From contig NZ_BMRN01000038.1 of the NCBI RefSeq assembly GCF_014648655.1, positions 1 to 64,000 of the forward strand: DNA of 64,000 nucleotides, given 5' to 3'. Position numbers and translations under genes: made by a program. This stretch comes from Streptomyces atratus (GTDB lineage: Bacteria > Actinomycetota > Actinomycetes > Streptomycetales > Streptomycetaceae). Below, piece after piece: positions 34,028-43,267 of this stretch (its first letter is position 1; every line of letters starts with the position of its first letter). A model generated the notes under the pieces. That model searched no databases. It was given only the letters and a program-made list of their open reading frames with translations, and had not been told where the DNA came from.

Positions 34028-34426
34028 ATGCGAACACATTCCGTCTTCGCCGGAGCGGTGCTGGGCGCCGTGATGGTTCTGGGTACGGCAGCCGCACCGG
34101 CGGTCAACGCTCTGCCCGCCGGGGCCGGCGCCGCTGCCAAGTCCGCGGTCACCTGTGGCAACGCCCACTGGCCGCACCGCAACGTCGACCGTGGTTCCGG
34201 CAAGGTCAAGCCCGCTTACGCAGCTGCGCGGACGGGACCGTACGGCGCCTGCACCAAGGTCGGGGACGTCTCCCAGCGCACCAAGGTCTCGTACGACTGC
34301 TACACCAAGAACCGATACGGCAGCAAGTGGACGTGGGTGAGGGACCCCGCTTCCGGCCGGAGCCTCGGCTGGATGTACGGGGGTCACCTGGACGACGGCG
34401 GCGCCACCAAACGCTGTCCCCGATAG
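34028..34426 (+). CDS. small secreted SH3-like protein
   Basis: 132 aa. AGGAGG lies seven bases before the ATG. Signal peptide RTHSVFAGAVLGAVMVLGTA, cleavage after VNA. The mature part has four Cys (VTCGN, ACTK, DCYTK, RCPR), probably two disulfides, and a bacterial-SH3-like ending WTWVRDPASGRSLGWMYGGH. It lies 75 bases after the YkuD-like gene and may be its operon partner. Role unknown, probably extracellular or wall-bound. Confidence 0.75.
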   Translation: MRTHSVFAGAVLGAVMVLGTAAAPAVNALPAGAGAAAKSAVTCGNAHWPHRNVDRGSGKVKPAYAAARTGPYGACTKVGDVSQRTKVSYDCYTKNRYGSKWTWVRDPASGRSLGWMYGGHLDDGGATKRCPR

Positions 34427-34465
34427 TGCCTGCGTCCGCGCCTCAGCAGGCTTAGGCGTGCAGTC

Positions 34466-34497
34466 GAGGGCCTGCCCAAGGACCGGGGCAGGCCCTC
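34466..34497. terminator. terminator between SH3-like gene and otsA
   Basis: Perfect 12-bp stem GAGGGCCTGCCC (34466-34477) with its complement (34486-34497), eight-base loop, between convergent stop codons. Confidence 0.8.
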
Positions 34498-34570
34498 ATC
34501 CGGCCACGGGGGGCGCGAGCTGAGCCCGGCGCTGCCACGTCGTGTCCTCAGTCGCCGGACGGGTTCGTTC

Positions 34571-35965
34571 TCAAGCCTCCTGCCGCAGCGCGTCCAACTG
34601 GTCCAGGAACCACTGCTGCGGCGGCAGCGCCACCGCCGCCGCGGCCAGCCGCTCCGTGCGTGCGGCCCTTTCGTCGTCCGCCATCGTCAGAGCCTCGTGC
34701 AGCGCCGCCGCCGTCGCGGACACGTCGTACGGGTTCACCACGACCGCGTCGCTGCCCAGCTCCTCGTATGCCCCCGCCTCCCGCGACAGCACCAGCGCGC
34801 AGCCGTGGTCGGAGACGATCGGGACCTCCTTGGCGACCAGGTTCATGCCGTCGCGGATCGGGTTGACGAGCGCCACGTCGGCCAGCCGGTACGCGGCGAG
34901 CGAGCGGGCGAAGTCGTCCTTGACGTGGAGCACGACCGGCGTCCAGCCCGCCGTGCCGTACACGGCGTTGATCTCGTCGGCGACCCGCTGCACCTCGGCC
35001 GTGTAGTCGCGGTACACCGCCAGATCCTGCCGCGAGGGGTACGCGAAGGCGACATGGACGACGCGCTCACGCCATTCCGGCCGCTCTTCGAGGAACTCGC
35101 GGTACGCGAACAGGCCGCGCACGATGTTCTTGGACAGTTCCGTTCGGTCCACTCGTACGATCGTCCTCCGGCCGGGGCCGACCTGCTCCCGCAGCGCCGC
35201 CATCCGCTCGTCCACGTCCGCCTCGTGTGCGCGCCCGCGCAGGAAGTCCGCGTCCGCGCCGAGCCCGTGCACCCCGATCCTGGTCCGGCCGGTGCCGCCC
35301 AGGATCTCCGTACAGCAGCCGATGAACGCGTCCGCCCAGCGCCGGGTCAGGAAGGCCGCCCGGTCCGCGCCCAGGATGCCGTGCAGCAGCTGCTCGGCGA
35401 TGTCGTCGGGAAGCAGGCGGAAGTAGTCGACGGGGGCCCACGGGGTGTGCGAGAAGTGGCCGATCCGCAGGTCGGGGCGGAGCTCGCGGAGCATGCCGGG
35501 CACCAGCGCCAGGTGGTAGTCCTGCACCAGCACCGCCGCACCCTGGTCCGCCTCCTCGGCGAGCGCCTCGGCGAAGGCCCGGTTGTACGTCTCGAACGAC
35601 GCCCACTGCCGCCGGAACTCCGCGTCGAAGACCGGCTCCAGCGGCGTCTGGTACAGCATGTGGTGGACGAACCAGAGCACCGAGTTCGCGATGCCGTTGT
35701 ACGCGTCCGCGTGGACGGCCGCGTCGATGTCGAGCATCCGTACGCCCTGCTCGCCGACCCCGCGCCGGATCGCCTCCCGGTCCCCGTCACCGAGCGCGGC
35801 GCACACCCACAGCTTGTCCTTGACGGCGCTCAGCCCGGAGACGAGCCCGCCGCCGCCGCGCTTCGCGTCGAGCGATCCGTCCGTGGCGAGGGTGTACGAC
35901 ACCGGGCCGCGGTTGGACGCAACGAGGATCTGGGCAGCGGACTGGGCTTCGTACGCGGAGACCAT
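34571..35965 (-). CDS. otsA: trehalose-6-phosphate synthase
   Basis: 464 aa GT20 glycosyltransferase. N-terminal LVASNRGPVSYT and GGGGLVSGLSAV bind the glucosyl donor; VQDYHLALVPGMLRELRPD, FSHTPWAPVDYFRLLP, GIHGL-type loop (IGVHGLGADADFL) and C-terminal NPIRDGMNLVAKE with LSREAGAYEEL are all typical. It joins UDP- or GDP-glucose with glucose-6-phosphate in the cytoplasm to make trehalose-6-phosphate for OtsB. It is 44 bases downstream of gpgS on the same strand, so the two osmolyte/storage genes may be co-transcribed. Confidence 0.93.
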   Translation of the reverse strand: MVSAYEAQSAAQILVASNRGPVSYTLATDGSLDAKRGGGGLVSGLSAVKDKLWVCAALGDGDREAIRRGVGEQGVRMLDIDAAVHADAYNGIANSVLWFVHHMLYQTPLEPVFDAEFRRQWASFETYNRAFAEALAEEADQGAAVLVQDYHLALVPGMLRELRPDLRIGHFSHTPWAPVDYFRLLPDDIAEQLLHGILGADRAAFLTRRWADAFIGCCTEILGGTGRTRIGVHGLGADADFLRGRAHEADVDERMAALREQVGPGRRTIVRVDRTELSKNIVRGLFAYREFLEERPEWRERVVHVAFAYPSRQDLAVYRDYTAEVQRVADEINAVYGTAGWTPVVLHVKDDFARSLAAYRLADVALVNPIRDGMNLVAKEVPIVSDHGCALVLSREAGAYEELGSDAVVVNPYDVSATAAALHEALTMADDERAARTERLAAAAVALPPQQWFLDQLDALRQEA

Positions 35966-36009
35966 GTTGCGAAATCTAGCCGGATCACGAACGGCCCAAA
36001 CGTGCGAAG

Positions 36010-36960
36010 TCAGGCCGCCCGGCGCGAAACGTACTCCTCGATCTCGCGCATCGGGGGGCGCTCCTCGGTGTCCACCGCATGGGTGCGCGGCACGAAGCCG
36101 TCCTCGCCGCGCTCGAACTGGGTGAGCGAAGGCCGCACCAAGTGACCCCGGGACAGCCGGAGCTGAGCGGTCCGGTAGATCGTCGCCGCCATCCGGCCGA
36201 GCGCCTGCCCGTCCTGGTGACGGTGTTTGCGCACCCCTACGTCGACCTGGGCCAGCGCGTCCAGACCCACCGTGTGCAGCGCATCGACCAGGAGGCCCAG
36301 TTCCACTCCGTAGCCGACGGGGAAGGGCAGCCGTTCGAGGAGGGAGCGGCGTGCTGCGTACTCCCCGCCCAGCGGCTGGACGAAACCGGCCAGCTGAGGC
36401 CAGTGCAGATTGAGCAGTGGACGGGCCACCAGTTCGGTGACGCGACCCCCCTGACCTGCGGTGTCGCCGAAGGGGCGGTCGTACATCGCCTTCACGAACT
36501 GCACGTTCGGTTCGGTCAGCAGCGGGCCGACGATGCCGGAGACGAAGTCCGCCGAGAAGTCCTTCAGATCGGCGTCGATGAAGCAGACGATGTCACCGCC
36601 GGTCACCAGGAGCGACCGCCACAGCACCTCGCCCTTGCCGGGCACGGCGGGTATCCGGGGGAGTATCTCGTCCCGGTGCACCACCCGGGCGCCGGCCTCC
36701 CGGGCCACCTTCGCGGTGGCGTCCGTGGAACCGGAATCGATCACCACGAGTTCGTCGACCAACTGGACCTTCTCCATCAGCTCGCGCCGGATCGTCGCGA
36801 CGATCCGGCCGACCGTCGCCTCCTCGTTCAGCGCGGGCAGTACGACGCTCACGCTCCCGCGGCGCGGGTCCCTGGCCTTGGCGGCCAGGATGCGGTCCAG
36901 CGGGCGGTCGGCGGCCGACCAGGAACGCCTGGCCAGCCAGCGTTCGACCTCTTCCAGCAC
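36010..36960 (-). CDS. gpgS: glucosyl-3-phosphoglycerate synthase
   Basis: 316 aa GT81-type glycosyltransferase. VSVVLPALNEEATVGRIVAT, ELVVIDSGSTDATAK, CFIDADLKDF (DxD metal motif), GGEYAARRSLLERLPFPVGY and KHRHQDGQALG are diagnostic. It makes glucosyl-3-phosphoglycerate, precursor of glucosylglycerate and, in mycobacteria, methylglucose lipopolysaccharide. GTG 36960 (VLEEVERW) follows GGGAG and matches homologue starts; ATG 36987 would add nine residues. Divergent from thrC across a riboswitch-bearing gap. Confidence 0.9.
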   Translation of the reverse strand: MLEEVERWLARRSWSAADRPLDRILAAKARDPRRGSVSVVLPALNEEATVGRIVATIRRELMEKVQLVDELVVIDSGSTDATAKVAREAGARVVHRDEILPRIPAVPGKGEVLWRSLLVTGGDIVCFIDADLKDFSADFVSGIVGPLLTEPNVQFVKAMYDRPFGDTAGQGGRVTELVARPLLNLHWPQLAGFVQPLGGEYAARRSLLERLPFPVGYGVELGLLVDALHTVGLDALAQVDVGVRKHRHQDGQALGRMAATIYRTAQLRLSRGHLVRPSLTQFERGEDGFVPRTHAVDTEERPPMREIEEYVSRRAA

Positions 36961-37115
36961 GGTCGATACTCCCTGTATGTGATCCATCTCGCGGTTCGGA
37001 CGACTATCTCAACTGTCCGGTGCTTCGGTTACAGTCTTGAACAACGCGGATGGCCGTCGCATGTCGGGGTCAGTCCGCCAATAAATGCCTGGATCGATGA
37101 TCCAGTGCCACAGCG

Positions 37116-37239
37116 CTCATCCAGAGGGACTGAGGGAACGGCCCGTTGAAGTCCCGGCAACCCTCCTGCCGACCGCGAGGTCACGGTGGGGAAGGTGCCA
37201 ATTCCGTCTTGTGGCGAAACGCGTCGCAAGGAAGATGAG
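37116..37239 (+). ncRNA. SAM-I (S-box) riboswitch
   Basis: The aptamer is nearly complete in sequence. P1 pairs CTCATC (37116-37121) with GATGAG (37234-37239). In order follow CCAGAGGGACTGAGGGA, CGGCCCGTTGAAG, CCCGGCAACC, AGGTGCCAATTCC and a 3' GCAAGGAAGATGAG: all core S-box blocks for S-adenosylmethionine binding. No poly-T terminator follows; the 3' P1 strand runs into GAGGAG and GAGG (37237-37240) can instead pair with CCTC (37249-37252), so control is probably translational. A small hairpin (37089-37105) precedes it. Confidence 0.93.
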
Positions 37240-37259
37240 GAGAAAGGGCCTCCGCCATC

Positions 37260-38561
37260 ATGGCCGTGCAGACCGTTGCAGTAAGCACCGATTCTTCCGC
37301 CGAAGCTGTCGACCTCGGACCCGCCGCGGCGCTTTCCTGCCGCGAGTGCGGCGAGCGTTTCGAGCTCGGCCCCATTTTCGCCTGCGCGTCCTGTTTCGGG
37401 CCGCTCGAAGTGGCGTACGACCTGCCGAGCGGCTCCCCCGAGGAGCTGAAGAAGCGCATCGAGGGCGGACCCGACAACATCTGGCGTTACGCGCCGCTGC
37501 TGCCGGTCCCCGCCGATGTCGCGGACAAGCCCAACATCAACCCCGGTTTCACCAAGCTGGTCAAGGCCGACAACCTCGCCCGCGAGCTGGGCGTCACCGG
37601 CGGCCTGTACGTCAAGGACGACTCCGGCAACCCGACGCACTCCTTCAAGGACCGCGTCGTCGCCATCGCCGTCGAGGCCGCCCGCGCCTTCGGTTTCACC
37701 ACCCTCTCCTGCTCCTCCACCGGCAACCTCGCCGGTGCGGTGGGCGCCGCCGCCGCCCGCGCCGGCTTCCGCTCCTGCGTGTTCATCCCGCACGACCTGG
37801 AGCAGGGCAAGGTCGTCATGGCCGCGGTGTACGGCGGTGAGCTGGTCGGCATCGAGGGCAACTACGACGACGTCAACCGCTTCTGCTCGGAACTCATCGG
37901 CGACCCGCTCGGCGAGGGCTGGGGCTTCGTCAACGTCAACCTGCGCCCGTACTACGGCGAGGGCTCCAAGACCCTGGCGTACGAGATCTGCGAGCAGCTC
38001 GGCTGGCAGCTGCCCGACCAGATCGTCATCCCGATCGCATCCGGATCGCAGCTCACGAAGATCGACAAGGGTCTGCAGGAGCTGATCAAGCTCGGTCTCG
38101 TCGAGGACAAGCCGTACAAGATCTTCGGTGCCCAGGCCGAGGGCTGCTCCCCGGTCTCCACCGCCTTCAAGGCCGGTCACGACATCGTGCGGCCCCAGAA
38201 GCCGAACACCATCGCCAAGTCCCTGGCGATCGGCAACCCGGCCGACGGCCCGTACGTCCTGGACATCGCCCGTCGCACCGGCGGCGCGGTCGAGGACGTC
38301 GACGACGAGCAGGTCGTCGACGCGATCAAGCTGCTGGCGCGCACCGAGGGCATCTTCGCGGAGACGGCGGGCGGGGTGACGGTCGGCGTGACGAAGAAGC
38401 TCATCGAGGCCGGTCTGCTCGACCCGGCGCTGACCACCGTCGTCCTCAACACCGGTGACGGCCTCAAGACCCTGGACGCGGTGGCCGCCACCTCGCAGGC
38501 GACCGCGACGATCCGCCCGAGCCTGGACGCGTTCCGCGCCGCCGGCCTCGCCGCCGGCTGA
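37260..38561 (+). CDS. thrC: threonine synthase
   Basis: 433 aa PLP enzyme converting O-phosphohomoserine to threonine. An N-terminal zinc-ribbon-like pair (C27-x2-C30 and C42-x2-C45) precedes the fold; the PLP lysine is K130 in SGNPTHSFKDR, followed by CSSTGNLAGAVGA and the phosphate-binding glycine loop. C-terminal FAETAGGVTVGVTKKL is typical. It is headed by a SAM riboswitch, linking threonine output at the homoserine branch to methionine/SAM status. The MoaD-like gene follows after 30 bases and is probably co-transcribed. Confidence 0.94.
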   Translation: MAVQTVAVSTDSSAEAVDLGPAAALSCRECGERFELGPIFACASCFGPLEVAYDLPSGSPEELKKRIEGGPDNIWRYAPLLPVPADVADKPNINPGFTKLVKADNLARELGVTGGLYVKDDSGNPTHSFKDRVVAIAVEAARAFGFTTLSCSSTGNLAGAVGAAAARAGFRSCVFIPHDLEQGKVVMAAVYGGELVGIEGNYDDVNRFCSELIGDPLGEGWGFVNVNLRPYYGEGSKTLAYEICEQLGWQLPDQIVIPIASGSQLTKIDKGLQELIKLGLVEDKPYKIFGAQAEGCSPVSTAFKAGHDIVRPQKPNTIAKSLAIGNPADGPYVLDIARRTGGAVEDVDDEQVVDAIKLLARTEGIFAETAGGVTVGVTKKLIEAGLLDPALTTVVLNTGDGLKTLDAVAATSQATATIRPSLDAFRAAGLAAG

Positions 38562-38591
38562 CCACCCGAGACCGAAGAAAGGCACCCCATC

Positions 38592-38870
38592 ATGAGCGTC
38601 AAGGTCCGCATCCCCACCATCCTCCGCACCTACACGGGCGGTCAGGCCGAGGTCCCGGCCGAGGGCTCGACCCTCTCCCAGGTCATCGAGTCCCTGGAGC
38701 AGAACCACCCGGGCATCGCCGCCCGCGTCCTGGACGACCAGGGCAAGCTGCGCCGCTTCGTGAACGTGTACGTCAACGACGACGACGTGCGCTTCGAGGG
38801 CGGCCTGGAGACGGCGACGCCGGACGGCGCGGGCATCTCGATCATCCCGGCAGTGGCAGGCGGCTGCTGA
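38592..38870 (+). CDS. MoaD/ThiS-family sulfur-carrier protein (CysO-like) with Gly-Gly-Cys end
   Basis: 92 aa ubiquitin-like fold: VKVRIPTILRTYTGGQAEVP, the VYVNDDDVRF strand and the tail SIIPAVAGGC. The C-terminal Gly-Gly normally becomes a thiocarboxylate that donates sulfur. Here one extra Cys follows it, so the protein must be trimmed by a JAMM (Mec-type) protease before activation, or it is made in the form of the CysO-Cys adduct. It sits in the thrC transcript, in keeping with sulfur amino-acid metabolism. AAGAAAGG precedes the ATG. Confidence 0.88.
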   Translation: MSVKVRIPTILRTYTGGQAEVPAEGSTLSQVIESLEQNHPGIAARVLDDQGKLRRFVNVYVNDDDVRFEGGLETATPDGAGISIIPAVAGGC

Positions 38871-38898
38871 CCGTCCGTCCGATTTCACGGCGTTATCG

Positions 38899-38937
38899 GA
38901 ATTGCCCCCTCCGCGAGAGAAGCGGAGGGGGCAATTC
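38899..38937 (+). terminator. terminator of thrC operon
   Basis: Perfect 16-bp stem (38899-38914 with 38922-38937) with seven-base loop, 28 bases after the sulfur-carrier stop codon. Confidence 0.88.
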
Positions 38938-39151
38938 TGCATGGTTGAGCGCGGTACAGTGTGGGAAGTCCCCCAAGCTGCCCATGCCGCCCGCATATGA
39001 GAATGCGCCCGGCCGCGACAAGAAGCAGCCAAAGTGTTCGATCTCCTTGCGCCATAAGTCGCCTTTGCCCGGCCCGACTTGCCCTGGAATCTCATGAATT
39101 CCTCATATTCGGGCGTTCGGTGTTGCCCAGAATTCTCGTCCGATTGACCTG

Positions 39152-39179
39152 TTGCAGAGGGCAGTTGGGCAGATACATT
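39152..39179 (+). promoter_or_regulatory. candidate cold-shock gene promoter with long leader
   Basis: TTGCAG (39152-39157), 16-bp spacer, TACATT (39174-39179). Transcription from here gives a leader of about 105 bases before the cold-shock start codon, as is usual for temperature-responsive csp mRNAs. The rest of the 350-bp gap (38938-39292) shows no gene. Confidence 0.4.
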
Positions 39180-39292
39180 CGGCCGCGGTCGACGCGTTCC
39201 GGCGCACACACCCTCTCCTGTCGGGGGGTGAGTTCTGACCCGGGTCCGCGAAGTGCGGTCCTGTGCAAGGGCCAGTAATAGGGGAGTTAGGC

Positions 39293-39499
39293 ATGGCTCA
39301 GGGCACCGTCAAGTGGTTCAACGCGGAGAAGGGGTACGGCTTCATCGCGGTCGACGGTGGTGCGGATGTTTTCGTCCACTACAGCGCGATCCAGATGGAC
39401 GGGTACCGCACCCTCGAAGAGGGTCAGCGAGTTGAATTCGAGATCTCGCAGGGCCAGAAGGGGCCGCAGGCGGACATGGTCAAGCTCGCCGTCGGCTGA
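39293..39499 (+). CDS. cold-shock domain protein
   Basis: 68 aa single CSD. RNP1 GYGFIAVDGG and RNP2 DVFVHYSAIQ nucleic-acid-binding motifs are intact, starting MAQGTVKWFNAEKGYGF. It binds single-stranded RNA/DNA and melts mRNA structure. GGGGAG lies seven bases before ATG 39293; an in-frame ATG at 39263 would disturb the N-terminus. Single gene, with its own terminator. It lies just before groEL2, as in other streptomycetes. Confidence 0.95.
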   Translation: MAQGTVKWFNAEKGYGFIAVDGGADVFVHYSAIQMDGYRTLEEGQRVEFEISQGQKGPQADMVKLAVG

Positions 39500-39534
39500 G
39501 CTCGACGCGGTCGGCCAACGACACTACTCACGCA

Positions 39535-39569
39535 CGGAGGGCCCGTACCCCTGGGGTACGGGCCCTCCG
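39535..39569 (+). terminator. terminator after cold-shock gene
   Basis: GC-rich dyad CGGAGGGCCCGTACCCC (39535-39551) with its exact complement (39553-39569); the inner pairs must open to form a loop. No T-run, as often in high-GC genomes. Confidence 0.75.
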
Positions 39570-39629
39570 CGCGTCCGCGTCCGCGGCCACCCGTGAGTGG
39601 CTGTCGTTGTCCACATCCCGAGGGGGACG

Positions 39630-39656
39630 CTTGCACTCCAGGGGGTCGAGTGCTAA
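39630..39656. promoter_or_regulatory. CIRCE element 1 (HrcA operator)
   Basis: CTTGCACTC-N9-GAGTGCTAA: right arm perfect, left arm two mismatches from the consensus TTAGCACTC. Located in the groEL2 promoter region. Confidence 0.85.
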
Positions 39657-39665
39657 TCATTGGCG

Positions 39666-39692
39666 TTAGCACTCTCCAGGTGAGAGTGACAG
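39666..39692. promoter_or_regulatory. CIRCE-like element 2 (half-degenerate)
   Basis: TTAGCACTC-N9-GAGTGACAG: left arm perfect, right arm matches in the GAGTG core only. It follows element 1 after nine bases, giving two HrcA sites on about the same face of the DNA. Confidence 0.75.
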
Positions 39693-39818
39693 AACTTGGA
39701 CCGGGCCGGTGAGGCCCGCAGGTCCGGTGGGGCAAGGAACCACCGGTCACGCAGGCCGTCCGTCGCGGGCGCCACTCGGTCCGGAGAAATCCACCCCTGT
39801 CCGGGAGGACCACTTCAC

Positions 39819-41441
<1,623 letters not shown>

Positions 41442-41478
41442 TCCTGACGGATCGGTAGTTCCTGTACAGCTTTACCGC

Positions 41479-41514
41479 ATCGACCCCCGGGACCAGCAGG
41501 TCCCGGGGGTCGAT
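41479..41514 (+). terminator. terminator of groEL2
   Basis: Perfect 16-bp stem (41479-41494 with 41499-41514), loop agca, followed by gtcgttt. Confidence 0.88.
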
Positions 41515-41607
41515 GTCGTTTCTGTACAGGGCGGAGCGGTGGACGCACCCACGATGCCCGCCGGAGCACCGTGAGCGCGTGATACCCCGCACGACGGAAC
41601 TGCGTAA

Positions 41608-42849
41608 CTACGGAAGCCGGTCGAGGAGCCAGGTGCAGAGCTCCTCCGTCACGAGGGTGTGCCCCTCGTTGCGGGACGCGAGCTTGAACTCGTCGAGCCC
41701 GCCGGTATTCGGCGGGAGCGCGGAGATGTCCTTGTACAGCTCCGCGTCCGTGTCCGGATCGCCTACGTCGACGGCGCTGACGGCCGGCACGAAGCAGTGC
41801 GAGCGGATACGTACGTCGGTCTTGAACCCGAGGATGGGGCTGAGGGCGTTGAGCCCGTCGGCGAGGATGCCGAACCCTTCCAGCGAGCCGCCGGGTGCGC
41901 CGTCGACCGACGGGAGCCCCGACGTACGCACCTCGTTGGTCTTCAATGTCACCACCCGCAGCTTCGCGACGAGTTCGTTGTCGCCCGGGGACTGGGTGTA
42001 GAGCTTGGTGCCCACGACCGAGAGACCCTTGCCCTCCAGGGCCAGTTCGCCGGCCTGCGCATCGGTGCCGGTGCCGTCGGCCACGCCGTTGGCGACACCG
42101 ATCAGCCGGGGCCGGCGCGGCCATTGGCCGATGGCCTCCATCTCCGAGAGGAACGTGGTGCGCTCGTCGCTCTGGTCCGGCGTCCCGTCCCACTTCTCGA
42201 TGTGCCGCCACAGCAGCTGACGGGCGGCCGGGCTGTTGATCTGGTCGGAGAACCGGCTGTCGAGATCCTTGATGTAGTGCGCGAACGCCTGCAGCGCGAT
42301 CGGGATCCAGGCGCCGCGGTGCGGGCTGTCGTACGAGAAGTAGAGAGAGGCCTGGTGGTCGATGCCCTGGCTCTCCATCTTGGCCAGCGCGTGCCGGGTG
42401 ACGAGCCCGCCCATGCTGAACCCGCCGACGGCCAGTGGAGTGTGGCCCTGCCGCTCCGCGATGGCGTGCAGGATCGCGGCCTGCGCGGTCCGGGAGTTGT
42501 CCAGAATCGATGCACTGCGCTCATGGAAGCCGAGAATGATGACGTCGTGTCCCCGGCGGCGCAGTTCGCTGATGAGCGCGTAGTCGCCGAACTCCATGAT
42601 TTCCCAGGAGAAGTCCAGGCTGCTCGGCCCGGTGTTGAATCCGTCGGCGAAGATCACGGGCCGTGTGAGCCCCGAGTGTCCCTCGCCGTAGTAGACCCAG
42701 GCGGTGCCACCCGGCAGGTCCCACACCGTGCTCGGCGGCAGCGGGAGGGCGCCGTGCTTCTCGGCGTCCAGGCGGGGTCCGGGGGCGAGAGTGATGGGGC
42801 GCTTGCTGTGGAGCTCCGAGACGATTTGCTCGTAGGTCGGTTCGGACAT
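41608..42849 (-). CDS. alpha/beta hydrolase, lipase/esterase-like
   Basis: 413 aa, no signal peptide. Oxyanion/nucleophile region AVGGFSMGGLVTRHALAKME gives the G-x-S-x-G elbow (Ser in GFSMGG, about residue 160). Upstream PVIFADGFNTGPSSLDF and SYDSPHRGAW resemble bacterial lipase-like and DUF676 families; a C-terminal His in NEGHTLVTEEL could complete the triad. It likely hydrolyses an ester inside the cell; the substrate is unknown. AAAGGGGAA precedes ATG 42849. It is a separate unit between groEL2 and the HTH/Uma2-like pair. Confidence 0.75.
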   Translation of the reverse strand: MSEPTYEQIVSELHSKRPITLAPGPRLDAEKHGALPLPPSTVWDLPGGTAWVYYGEGHSGLTRPVIFADGFNTGPSSLDFSWEIMEFGDYALISELRRRGHDVIILGFHERSASILDNSRTAQAAILHAIAERQGHTPLAVGGFSMGGLVTRHALAKMESQGIDHQASLYFSYDSPHRGAWIPIALQAFAHYIKDLDSRFSDQINSPAARQLLWRHIEKWDGTPDQSDERTTFLSEMEAIGQWPRRPRLIGVANGVADGTGTDAQAGELALEGKGLSVVGTKLYTQSPGDNELVAKLRVVTLKTNEVRTSGLPSVDGAPGGSLEGFGILADGLNALSPILGFKTDVRIRSHCFVPAVSAVDVGDPDTDAELYKDISALPPNTGGLDEFKLASRNEGHTLVTEELCTWLLDRLP

Positions 42850-42973
42850 GGTTCGTTCCCCTTTGGGCCGATTCGTTACAGCGAGTGTCAAGATGAACAC
42901 GCGGAGTAGCGACCAGGAAGGGGAAGTGGATCAAACCACCCCCAGGTGGGAGCCGGTTTCGGACATCCGGCGG

Positions 42974-43267
42974 TCAGCGGACGAAGTCCTTGAGCCTGTC
43001 CGTGTCGAGGGTGAACCCGACCGGGTCGGGAATTTCCGGCGCCACCCGGGCGAGTTCCTCGAAGTCGTCGATGTGGATCGGGCCGTGCTTGACGAGCAGG
43101 TGGCCGTCGAGGAATTCGAGCCTCACTGTTTCCGGCGCGCGGCGGTCGAGCTCCTCGAATTCCTCGACGGACATGTCATCAGGGTGGTCGGCGGTGCTGG
43201 GGGTCATGGCTTCGCCTCCTCCCTTCCATCGTGCCCGGCCTTCGTGCCGGATGAGCTGCACGGTCAT
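42974..43267 (-). CDS. small Uma2-like protein (truncated family member)
   Basis: 97 aa. The middle reads EEFEELDRRAPETVRLEFLD then GHLLVKHGPIH, like the N-terminal strand region of Uma2/DUF820 restriction-endonuclease-like proteins (E-x-x-D-G-x-L-V-K), but the catalytic PDxxV...ExxS core is absent. It ends with a second EEL-containing segment, IDDFEELARVAPEIPDPVGF. The start overlaps the upstream HTH gene stop as ATGA. It is either a dedicated small partner or a truncated Uma2. Start alternatives: ATG 43207. Confidence 0.6.
   Translation of the reverse strand: MTVQLIRHEGRARWKGGGEAMTPSTADHPDDMSVEEFEELDRRAPETVRLEFLDGHLLVKHGPIHIDDFEELARVAPEIPDPVGFTLDTDRLKDFVR

Noticed and set aside
39500..39818. 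Possible groES upstream of groEL2
   Set aside because: The gap contains only a terminator, CIRCE elements and leader; no 100-codon GroES frame exists.
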